From contig DAIDBB010000600.1 of the NCBI GenBank assembly GCA_027310325.1, forward strand, positions 1-18,487: 18,487 nt of DNA, in the 5' to 3' direction. Position 1 is the first letter of the stretch, and every line of letters starts with the position of its first letter. Made by a program: the position numbers and the translations under genes. The stretch comes from a bacterium (GTDB lineage: Bacteria; Desulfobacterota; GWC2-55-46). The notes beneath the pieces are model-generated. The model did no database searches. It was given only the letters and a program-made list of their open reading frames with translations, and had not been told where the DNA came from. Positions 1 to 7,047 of this stretch are shown one piece after another.

Positions 1-158
1 AATGCCATAGCGGCCATGCCGGTTATCCTGAGGCTCTTATCGGGTATCTCCTGCAAAACGAGGGCCCATTCCTTGACCTTTCCGGGAAAGGCGAAATAGG
101 GTATCCCCTCTATGACGAGAAGGGCCCCAACGACTATAAGGATCATGCTGACGCTCAT
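1..158 (-). CDS. DUF2065 family small membrane protein (partial, C-terminus beyond window)
   Basis: Translation from the ATG at 156-158 gives 52 codons before the window edge. It begins MSVSMILIVVGALLVIEG and continues through IPYFAFPGKVKEW, a run of polar residues, IPDKSLR and ITGMAAMA. This is the DUF2065 pattern seen in E. coli YjeT: an N-terminal transmembrane helix (about residues 4-20) ending in EG, a P-x-K-x-W segment, then I-P-D-x-x-L-R-x-x-G before a second helix. Family members are about 60-70 residues, so only 10-20 residues should be missing. The function of the family is unknown; YjeT is encoded next to hflKC. No strong ribosome binding site is visible (TAAAG just before ATG). 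The gene lies 107 bp beyond rng and has its own likely promoter, so it probably begins a new transcription unit. The overlapping 67-codon frame at 37-240 shows no family resemblance. Confidence 0.75.
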   Translation of the reverse strand, partial: MSVSMILIVVGALLVIEGIPYFAFPGKVKEWALVLQEIPDKSLRITGMAAMA

Positions 159-210
159 CTTTACATGAGGGCCATGCGGGAAGCATATTCGCCGCGCTGG
201 CCAGATAACA

Positions 211-240
211 ATCGTAACCAGCACACGGGATGATTGTCAA
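211..240 (-). promoter_or_regulatory. Sigma70-type promoter for the DUF2065 gene
   Basis: Read on the minus strand, 235-240 is a perfect -35 hexamer (TTGACA). After an 18-bp spacer, 211-216 reads TACGAT, which matches 4 of 6 bases of TATAAT. A start site would fall near 204, leaving a leader of about 45 nt before the ATG at 158. It lies between the rng stop and the DUF2065 start, where a promoter would be expected if the two genes are expressed separately. Confidence 0.6.
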
Positions 241-265
241 GGGTTTACACGGGGTCGCTCGGGAT

Positions 266-1747
266 TCAGGCTATCTCGTACCTTTCCTGATGGAACCTTT
301 CGACGGGCTTTATTACGACCTTCCGGCCGAACCGCCTCTCCAGGTCCTCCATTATGGCCTTTTCGGCCTGCAGCACCTCGGCCACCGATGGGCTCACGTA
401 GAGGGTCGCCTTCTTTTTCCTTAGCGGGAGCTCGCGTTGAAGCTCCCTGTATATCTCCATAACGATGGTGTCTCTGCCCTTAACGAGCCCGTTCCCGTCG
501 CAGTAAGGGCAAGGTTCGCAGAGCGACTGCGTCAGGCTCTCCCTCACCCTTTTTCTCGTCATCTCCACGATGCCGAGTTCCGAGATCTTAAGTATATTCG
601 TCCTGGCCTTGTCAGCCTTGAGCGCGTCCTTTAGGGTATTGTAGACCTTTTCCCTGTCGGCCGATCTCGCCATGTCTATGAAGTCTATTACGATTATCCC
701 GCCGATGTTCCTGAGACGCAGCTGATAGACTATCTCGGCTACGGCCTCGAGGTTTGTCTTCAGTATCGTGTCCTCGGAGCTCTTCTTGCCGACGTATTTG
801 CCGGTGTTGACGTCGATCGCGGTCAGGGCCTCCATCTGGTCTATGACGATATGGCCTCCCGAGCGGAGCCATACTTTCTTCTCCATGGCGTCGGCGAGCT
901 CTATCTCAATGCCGTGGGCGTCGAATATGTCCTCGGCGCCCTCATAAAGCTCGAGCCTTCCGGCGAGATGGGGCATGAAGTCCTCGATAAACCTCTTCGC
1001 CCTTTCGTACTCGGGCTTCGAGTCTATGACAAGCCTGTCTATGTCGCGTGAAAAGAGGTCCCTTATCGTCCTCAAAGTGAGGTCCAGTTCCTCGTAAAGG
1101 AGGCTCGGGGTCGGCGAGGTCTCCTTTTTTTTGAGTATGCTCTGCCAGAGCTTTATGAGGAAGTCCATGTCCGCGCGTATTTCCTCTTTGTTCATCCCCT
1201 CGCAGACCGTCCTTATGATAAAGCCGAAGCCGGGCGGCCGTACGCTCGAGACGATCTCGCGGAGCCGCCTCCTCTCCTTGTCGCTCGATATCCTCCTGGA
1301 TATGGCGACCTTGTCGTAAGTAGGCATGAGGACCAGGTATCTTCCGGCCAATGATATATATGAGGTCACGCGCGCGCCCTTGGTCCCGATCGGCTCCTTG
1401 GCGGCCTGGACCACTATCTCCTGCCCCTCCTTCAGCACGTCCTGGATGCGCGTAAACGAGGCGTGGCGCTCATGGCGCTCTTCCTCCTCTTCGTCGACGC
1501 CGGAAAGGGACGGCTCCTGTATGTCGGTAACATGGAGGAAGGCGGTCCTCTGGAGGCCCACTTCCAGAAACGCCGACTGCATGCCCGGAAGCACCCGCAC
1601 GACCTTTCCCTTGTAGATATTGCCGGTTATGCCCCGGTCTTTTTTCCTTTCCACGTAGAACTCGGCCAATCTGCCGTGTTCCATTACCGTGACCCTGGTC
1701 TCAAAGGGGTTGGCGTTTATGAGGATTTCATTTCTTTCGTTCTTCAT
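266..1747 (-). CDS. rng: Ribonuclease G (RNase E/G family endoribonuclease)
   Basis: The 493-residue protein is the length of RNase G, without the long RNase E C-terminal scaffold. It should cut single-stranded AU-rich RNA and take part in rRNA 5' maturation and mRNA decay. The N-terminus (NEILINANPFETRVTVMEHG) matches the family. An S1 RNA-binding domain spans about 38-125 and carries an acidic insert near 85-100 (five Glu in a row). The catalytic DNase I-like domain holds both Mg-binding aspartates: D312 in AIDVNTGK and D355 in IIVIDFIDM. The Zn-link C413-x-x-C416 (CPYCDGNG) follows. The ATG start is clear by homology, although no Shine-Dalgarno is visible in front of it. The gene follows the radical SAM/DUF2344 gene by 99 bp, a pairing I recall from many bacteria. 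rplU and rpmA, often next in that neighbourhood, are absent here. Confidence 0.95.
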   Translation of the reverse strand: MKNERNEILINANPFETRVTVMEHGRLAEFYVERKKDRGITGNIYKGKVVRVLPGMQSAFLEVGLQRTAFLHVTDIQEPSLSGVDEEEEERHERHASFTRIQDVLKEGQEIVVQAAKEPIGTKGARVTSYISLAGRYLVLMPTYDKVAISRRISSDKERRRLREIVSSVRPPGFGFIIRTVCEGMNKEEIRADMDFLIKLWQSILKKKETSPTPSLLYEELDLTLRTIRDLFSRDIDRLVIDSKPEYERAKRFIEDFMPHLAGRLELYEGAEDIFDAHGIEIELADAMEKKVWLRSGGHIVIDQMEALTAIDVNTGKYVGKKSSEDTILKTNLEAVAEIVYQLRLRNIGGIIVIDFIDMARSADREKVYNTLKDALKADKARTNILKISELGIVEMTRKRVRESLTQSLCEPCPYCDGNGLVKGRDTIVMEIYRELQRELPLRKKKATLYVSPSVAEVLQAEKAIMEDLERRFGRKVVIKPVERFHQERYEIA

Positions 1748-1781
1748 CTGTCCCGGTAGAAAATTTTTGAATTATAAAGCA

Positions 1782-1795
1782 CGGCCTAAGGGCCG
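1782..1795 (-). other. Small GC-rich stem-loop between the radical SAM gene and rng
   Basis: The 99-bp gap 1748-1846 contains a perfect 5-bp stem (CGGCC/GGCCG) with a 4-nt loop. On the minus strand it is followed by TGCTTTATAATTC. There is no uninterrupted T-run directly after it, so it is at best a weak terminator or processing site. The TATAAT at 1771-1776 is a perfect -10 hexamer, but no acceptable -35 lies 16-18 bp upstream, so I do not call a promoter. Confidence 0.3.
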
Positions 1796-1846
1796 GATAT
1801 AGCCTGTAACGGGGAAATGCAAAAAAACTTTGAAGATACGGATTAG

Positions 1847-4384
1847 CTATTGAACGGCCTTTGTCTTAAGGATGGGGATGAGGGATGCATCTTCCCTGGA
1901 AAGGCCAAGAAGACGGGCCACGACATCATGCGGCCTTACACTCCGGCCGGCGCCCTTTCGGAGGACAAGCCTCAAGGCCATATCCCCGGTAAGAGAAAGT
2001 TCCGAAACGAGCGGTTTGATGTCTACGTCCGTTATCCTGTCCTCCCTTTCGATGCGTACGATAATAGAGTCCTTGCCGTGGAAGTCCCTTAAAAACCCAT
2101 CAATTCTTTCTATATTTAAGCCCAAAGGGCTGTTCTTCAAAAAGATAAGATACTCTGCAATAATAGCAGAGGGCGGGGAAAGTTTCAAGGGAATCGCGCT
2201 TGCGCCTATGAACTTTAGCCCTTCGGGAAGGGCCCGGTTAAGCGCATCCATTATCCCGGACGGGCCATTGCGCTCCGCAGCGCTTAACTCGATGTCCATG
2301 TACTCGTCCAGGCTCTCGATACCTACCGGGAGCGGCGGGGTGAAGGATATCTTCGGCAATGGATGGAAACCCTGCGTGTACGCCAGCGGCAGCCCCACCC
2401 TCTTTATAGCCCTTGTCATGGCCTTTACCAGTTCCAGGTGGCCCAGGAACCTCATGTCCCCCGTCTTTGAGAACCGGAGCCGGAACTTTACCGCGGGGCC
2501 GGTCTTTTCGGGTCTTTTCAAGCTCTCCTCTTTGAAGGCCCGGTCTTCGGCCGTGATCCTGTTTTTTATCGCCTTGAAGTCGCAGATGCCGCAACTCGAG
2601 CACCTGTCTGCCCTGCAGTCAGGGGTTGCGGCGAGCTCCAGGGCCTTTTTATATTCCCTGTAAAGGAACTCCTTCTTCGCCGTCGGGTTAAGGTGGTCCC
2701 ACGGAAAGACTTCTTCAAAGGGCCGGAGCCTCTCCGTATAGAAAGTCATATCGATCCCGGCCTCCCTGAAGGCCTCTTCCCACTTCTCCCAATTAAACTC
2801 ATCGCTCCAGCCGTCGAACCTGCACCCTTTTTTAAAGGCCTTCTCGATGACCCCGGACAGCTTTCTATCGCCCCTCGCGAATACCCCTTCGAGGACGCTC
2901 ATCTTCGGTTCGTGCCATTTAAACCCGATCTTAAGCGCACCCAGCCTCTTTTTGAGCTCCGACTGCTTCTTGACGCACTCGCCGATCGATGATTGCGCCT
3001 CCCACTGGAAAGGGGTAAAGGGTTTAGGGATAAACGAAGATACGCTTACGTTTATCTGCGGGCTTCTTCCTCCCGTGGCCCTTCTGCCCGTGTTCCTCAC
3101 GCGCTCGGCCAACTTTACTATCTCGGCGATATCTTCGTCTGTCTCCGTGGGGAGCCCTATCATGAAGTAGAGCTTCATCGACTTCCAGCCGAGCCTGAAG
3201 ACGTCTTCTGCCGCCGCCATAAGGTGCTCTTCCCTGATGCCCTTGTTTATTACGGTCCGCAGCCTCTCGCTCCCTGCCTCAGGGGCTAGGGTAAAGCCTG
3301 TCTTCCTTACCCTTTTTACGTCGCCCGCAAGGCGCGCGCTCAATGTGCCTACCCTTAACGACGGCAGGGACACGGCCACCTTCTCGCCCTCGAACCTCTC
3401 CATAAGGGCGCCGAGGAGCTCTTCTATGAAGGTATAATCGCCGGTGCTTAACGAAAGAAGCGACACCTCGTCATAGCCCGTGTTTTTGAGCGTCCCCTCG
3501 ATCGTCTTTATGATGGTCTCCGGGTCTTTTTCCCTTACGGGCCTGTAGATGATGCCTGCCTGGCAGAACCTGCACCCCCTGGTGCATCCCCTTGAGATCT
3601 CGATGCTCGCCCTGTCGTGGATAGTCTCTGCGAAAGGCACAACGGGCCTTGTCGGCAGCGGCATCTTATTTAGATCGGGTACGACCCTTTTCCTTACGTT
3701 TGTGTACCCATCGACAAGCGGGACAATCCCGTTAACCGTAGAATCCGGGTTGTATCCCACCTCGAAGAAAGACGGCACGTACACGCCTTCTATCTTCGAA
3801 AGCCTCCTTAAGACGCCGTGTCTATCCTCCCCGTTTTTCTTACCTTCGATTACGGCGTCGGCTATCTCGAGGACCGCCTCCTCTCCGTCCCCCAGAAGAA
3901 ACGCGTCGAAGTAGTCCGCAATCGGCTCGGGGTTGAACGCGACCGGCCCCCCGCCTATGACAAAAGGGTCTCCGGGCGATCTATCCTTTGAATAGAGGGG
4001 GATGCCGCCGAGGTCCAGCATATTTAGGACGTTCGTGTATGAGAGCTCGTACTGAAGGGAAAAGCCCATTATATCCAGCTCATTAAGCGGTATTCCGGAC
4101 TCGAGCGTACTTAACTTGACGCCTTTCTCCCTGAGGAGCGCTTCCATGTCAATCCACGGGGCGAATACCCGCTCGCAGGCGATATCATCCCGGGAGTTCA
4201 ATATCTGGTAGAGTATCTGTATCCCCAGATGGCTCATCCCGACCTCGTAGGCGTCCGGAAAACCGAGCCCGAACCTCAACGCGGCCCCGGAGAGGACCTT
4301 CTTTACCGAATTGACCTCCCCGCCTAAGTACCTCGCGGGCTTCTTTACAAGCGGAAGAAAATCTTTGATGTTTATGTCTTTCAT
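1847..4384 (-). CDS. Radical SAM protein fused to a DUF2344 domain (TIGR03960 + TIGR03936 type)
   Basis: This 845-residue protein joins two families that occur fused or adjacent. Residues 1-250 form the N-terminal region typical of TIGR03960 (GLGFPDAYEVGMSHLG, FVIGGGPVAFNPEPIADY), a B12-binding-like Rossmann segment. The radical SAM barrel (about 255-480) has the cluster ligands C267-x3-C271-x2-C274 in SRGCTRGCRFCQ. A second cysteine set, C590-x4-C595-x2-C598-x2-C601, sits before the C-terminal domain and could bind another Fe-S cluster or zinc. Residues about 631-845 are DUF2344 (KFRLRFSKTGDMRFLGHLE, QGFHPLPKISFTPPLPVG). The reaction is unknown. Frequent proximity to RNase G and ribosomal protein genes suggests an RNA or translation role, but that is inference. 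The start ATG has a good ribosome binding site (AGAGGAAA). The gene is 169 bp downstream of priA, with a structured non-coding element in between. Confidence 0.9.
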   Translation of the reverse strand: MKDINIKDFLPLVKKPARYLGGEVNSVKKVLSGAALRFGLGFPDAYEVGMSHLGIQILYQILNSRDDIACERVFAPWIDMEALLREKGVKLSTLESGIPLNELDIMGFSLQYELSYTNVLNMLDLGGIPLYSKDRSPGDPFVIGGGPVAFNPEPIADYFDAFLLGDGEEAVLEIADAVIEGKKNGEDRHGVLRRLSKIEGVYVPSFFEVGYNPDSTVNGIVPLVDGYTNVRKRVVPDLNKMPLPTRPVVPFAETIHDRASIEISRGCTRGCRFCQAGIIYRPVREKDPETIIKTIEGTLKNTGYDEVSLLSLSTGDYTFIEELLGALMERFEGEKVAVSLPSLRVGTLSARLAGDVKRVRKTGFTLAPEAGSERLRTVINKGIREEHLMAAAEDVFRLGWKSMKLYFMIGLPTETDEDIAEIVKLAERVRNTGRRATGGRSPQINVSVSSFIPKPFTPFQWEAQSSIGECVKKQSELKKRLGALKIGFKWHEPKMSVLEGVFARGDRKLSGVIEKAFKKGCRFDGWSDEFNWEKWEEAFREAGIDMTFYTERLRPFEEVFPWDHLNPTAKKEFLYREYKKALELAATPDCRADRCSSCGICDFKAIKNRITAEDRAFKEESLKRPEKTGPAVKFRLRFSKTGDMRFLGHLELVKAMTRAIKRVGLPLAYTQGFHPLPKISFTPPLPVGIESLDEYMDIELSAAERNGPSGIMDALNRALPEGLKFIGASAIPLKLSPPSAIIAEYLIFLKNSPLGLNIERIDGFLRDFHGKDSIIVRIEREDRITDVDIKPLVSELSLTGDMALRLVLRKGAGRSVRPHDVVARLLGLSREDASLIPILKTKAVQ

Positions 4385-4430
4385 TTTCCTCTAAAATGCC
4401 ACGGGAAGAACTCCAGAAATTTTTGGAGAG

Positions 4431-4555
4431 AGCTTGAGAGAAACTTGCCCCCGTGCAGATTTTTAGGCGAACGTTACGTAAACAACGTCCCTTTAGGTTA
4501 AAAACAGTTTTTAAACAATTGCTATGCGCAGCACTAAAAAGTTTCTCTCAAAGCT
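4431..4555. repeat. 125-bp structured non-coding element bounded by a 16/17-bp inverted repeat
   Basis: Left arm 4431-4446 (AGCTTGAGAGAAACTT) is the reverse complement of right arm 4539-4555 (AAGTTTCTCTCAAAGCT) apart from one extra base; 13 bp are perfectly paired. The roughly 92 bp between them are AT-rich compared with the surrounding genes and contain a further perfect 7-bp stem with a 3-nt loop (TTAAAAA/TTTTTAA, 4498-4514), plus the palindrome TTACGTAA. The right arm overlaps the last codon and stop of priA. No open frame in it looks coding. It could be a MITE-like remnant, a transcript-level structure between priA and the radical SAM gene, or both. A 2-bp AG flanks both ends, too short to prove a target duplication. 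Confidence 0.6.
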
Positions 4556-6956
4556 AGATCATCGTCGCCGGGTCCATGTCGATCACAAGGTTTATGGCGC
4601 TGAATTTTTTGGCCTCGAATTCGGCCTTAAGCGCCTTTAAAAAAGCGTGCAAAGGTTTTAGCTCCCTTCCTTTCACGAGCATCTGCCACCTGTGCCTGCC
4701 CTTTAGTCTCGAAAGCGGCGCGGGCGCGGGGCCGAGAAGGTCCATCCCCCTGTCTTTCGTACCGAGGAGACGTTGTGCCGCCTTCTTAAGGCTGAGCGCG
4801 GCTTCGATGACGCGCTCCTCTTTAATGCCCTCGACCCTCAGGTTGCATACCCTCGCAAACGGCGGGTAGAAGGCCTCTTCGCGCATCTTTATCTCCTCCC
4901 CATAGAAGCCGTCATAGTCGTGCGTGACGGCGTTTTTAAAAGCATATTGCTCCGGGTTCAGCGTCTGGATGACGACTTTGCCCGGTATCTCTCCCCTGCC
5001 GGCCCTTCCGGCGGCCTGGGTTATGAGCTGGAAGGTCCTCTCGGAGCTCCTGAAGTCCGGGATATTTAGCGACGTGTCTCCGGATATGACCCCAACAAGC
5101 GAGATGCCCGGGAAGTGATGGCCCTTTGATACCATCTGGGTCCCGATGAGTACGTCTACCTTCTTCTCCTCCACCTCGTCTATTATCTTTTTGGCCGAGC
5201 CCTTGCCGGCGGTCGTGTCCCTGTCCATCCTTCGGATGCGCGCCTCCGGAAAGAGCGTCTTTACCTCCTCCTCCACCCGCTCGGTCCCTGTGCCTGGCTG
5301 TACGAGGTTTACGCCCTTGCACTCGGGGCATTCGTCGGGAAGGGGCACCGAGAGGCCGCAGTAGTGGCACTTTAATACCCCGCTTTTCTTGTGCATCGTT
5401 AGCGTCACGCTACAGTTAAGGCATGGAAAAGAATGACCGCAGTCCCTACATATAACGGTCGATGAAAAGCCGCGCCTGTTAAGAAAAAGAAGCGCCTGTT
5501 GACCGCTTTCGAGCGTTTCTGAAATAAGGCCCTTTAGCCTCTCCGAGAGCACCGCGTATTTGCCGCCCCTCATGTCGAGGACCTCTACCGTCGGAAGGAC
5601 GCTCTTGCCGACGCGCTGCCTGAGGACAAGCGGCGTTAATTTGCCGGTCCTCGCGTTATGGAATGTCTCTACCGATGGTGTTGCCGAGCCGAGCACAACG
5701 GTTATCCCAAGGTATTTGCCGAGCATCAGGGCCGCGTCCCTGGCGTTATACCTTACGCCCTCCTCCTGCTTGTACGAGGTCTCATGCTCCTCATCGACTA
5801 TTATGAGGCCGAGGTCTTTAATGGGGGAGAAGAGCGCGGACCGCGCGCCAACGACTATATCCACCTCCCCCCTTGCGATCCTCCTCCATTCGTCGAAACG
5901 CTCCCCGTCCGAGAGGCCACTATGAGCTATGGCCACCCTCCCTGGAAATTTTTCCATAAGGTACGCCGCCGGCCACGGCGTAAGGGCTATCTCAGGCGCC
6001 AGCAGTATCGCCTTCTTGCCCGTCTTAAGCGCCTCTTCGAGCACCTTCAGATAAACGAGGGTCTTCCCGCTCCCCGTAACGCCGTAAAGGAGGAACGGAG
6101 AAAACGAGTTTTTCCTTAAAGACGCCGTTATCTCTCTTATAGCCTCTTTCTGCTCCTCGTTGGGCTCGAAAGGCGCCTCCCGCGGGGTTATCCCCTCGAG
6201 CGGGCTCCTGAAGGCTTCCCTCGTCCTTATCTCGACGAGCCCTTTTTCCTCCAGTTTTTTTAAAGGCTGGGAGACATCTCCAAGGGCGTCTTTCAAGTCC
6301 TTGACAGGGGTCTCGCCCTTTTCCGAGAGGAATTTCAAAACCCGCTCCTGGGCCGGGCTCCTTCCCGGGGGCTTTTCCAGAACCTTGCCCGTGACGACGG
6401 CCGTCTTCTCCAGCCGTGCGGCAACGCCCTTGATCGTCTCCTTTTCATCGAGGAGGCCCTCGGCCTTGAGCCTTTCAATGGTGGAATAAATAGGTCTGCC
6501 CTTGAAGCGCCTTACGAGCGCGGTAACCGTCGCTCCGGACCCGGTGGCTTCGAGGACTTCTTTCGAAAGCCCGGTCATGGAACCGATCGACCTTTCGCCG
6601 GGTTCCGTAAGACTCAGGGTCCTTTGGCTCTTTACGCTTGCAGGGGCCGGCTGGATAAGTGAGAGCGCCATGCCGAGCGTCGAGAAATAATATGAAGATA
6701 GCCACTCGTAGAATTTAAGCCTTTTTTCATCAAATATGGGGGCGCTGTCGAGGAGATCGATGATAGGCTTTACCTCTTTGACATCCGGGCGGGTCCGCGT
6801 CAACCCCGCGATGTAGGCCGTTACCGTCCTCTTGCCGAATGATACCAGGGCACGCTTCCCTACCTCGGCCGCTCCAACAAGAGCCGGAGGGACGCTGTAG
6901 CTGAAGATGCCCTCAACAGGCAGTTCCACGGCGACATTGGCGAATATCTCTTCCAA
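4554..6956 (-). CDS. priA: Primosomal protein N' (PriA replication restart helicase)
   Basis: PriA is a 3'-to-5' superfamily 2 helicase that recognises stalled or broken forks and helps reload DnaB. With the start used here the protein has 800 residues. The N-terminal 3'-DNA-binding domain begins IFANVAVELPVEGIFSYSVP. A winged-helix region follows (about 110-245). The helicase core has Walker A GVTGSGKT (about 292-299) and the DEEH box (about 388-391). Eight zinc-binding cysteines are all present as CRDC, CLNC, CHYC and CPEC (about 503-546), and QAAGRAGRGE is intact. Start choice: the frame opens at a TTG at 6998 with no ribosome binding site and a 14-residue extension foreign to the family. 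A second TTG at 6954-6956 is preceded by CGAGG five bases upstream and aligns with the usual PriA start. The gene follows dnaB by 91 bp on this start, so two primosome partners are neighbours. Confidence 0.93.
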   Translation of the reverse strand: MEEIFANVAVELPVEGIFSYSVPPALVGAAEVGKRALVSFGKRTVTAYIAGLTRTRPDVKEVKPIIDLLDSAPIFDEKRLKFYEWLSSYYFSTLGMALSLIQPAPASVKSQRTLSLTEPGERSIGSMTGLSKEVLEATGSGATVTALVRRFKGRPIYSTIERLKAEGLLDEKETIKGVAARLEKTAVVTGKVLEKPPGRSPAQERVLKFLSEKGETPVKDLKDALGDVSQPLKKLEEKGLVEIRTREAFRSPLEGITPREAPFEPNEEQKEAIREITASLRKNSFSPFLLYGVTGSGKTLVYLKVLEEALKTGKKAILLAPEIALTPWPAAYLMEKFPGRVAIAHSGLSDGERFDEWRRIARGEVDIVVGARSALFSPIKDLGLIIVDEEHETSYKQEEGVRYNARDAALMLGKYLGITVVLGSATPSVETFHNARTGKLTPLVLRQRVGKSVLPTVEVLDMRGGKYAVLSERLKGLISETLESGQQALLFLNRRGFSSTVICRDCGHSFPCLNCSVTLTMHKKSGVLKCHYCGLSVPLPDECPECKGVNLVQPGTGTERVEEEVKTLFPEARIRRMDRDTTAGKGSAKKIIDEVEEKKVDVLIGTQMVSKGHHFPGISLVGVISGDTSLNIPDFRSSERTFQLITQAAGRAGRGEIPGKVVIQTLNPEQYAFKNAVTHDYDGFYGEEIKMREEAFYPPFARVCNLRVEGIKEERVIEAALSLKKAAQRLLGTKDRGMDLLGPAPAPLSRLKGRHRWQMLVKGRELKPLHAFLKALKAEFEAKKFSAINLVIDMDPATMI

Positions 6957-7047
6957 GAAAACCTCGATGTACTTTTTATGCAGCCCCGGGTGGAACAAAA
7001 CAGGCAGGGCTAACAGGCGGGTCTCGTAAGGTGCTTACAGGCCGAAC

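Noticed and set aside
37..240. 67-codon open frame on the minus strand near the left edge
   Set aside because: It overlaps the recognisable DUF2065 gene in another frame, covers its promoter and shows no family features.
1771..1800. Possible promoter for rng based on a perfect TATAAT
   Set aside because: No acceptable -35 hexamer at 16-18 bp, and the -35 region is occupied by a small stem-loop.
7027..7039. 5-bp inverted repeat (GTAAG/CTTAC) between dnaB and priA
   Set aside because: Too short and without a T-run; expected by chance in a gap of this size.
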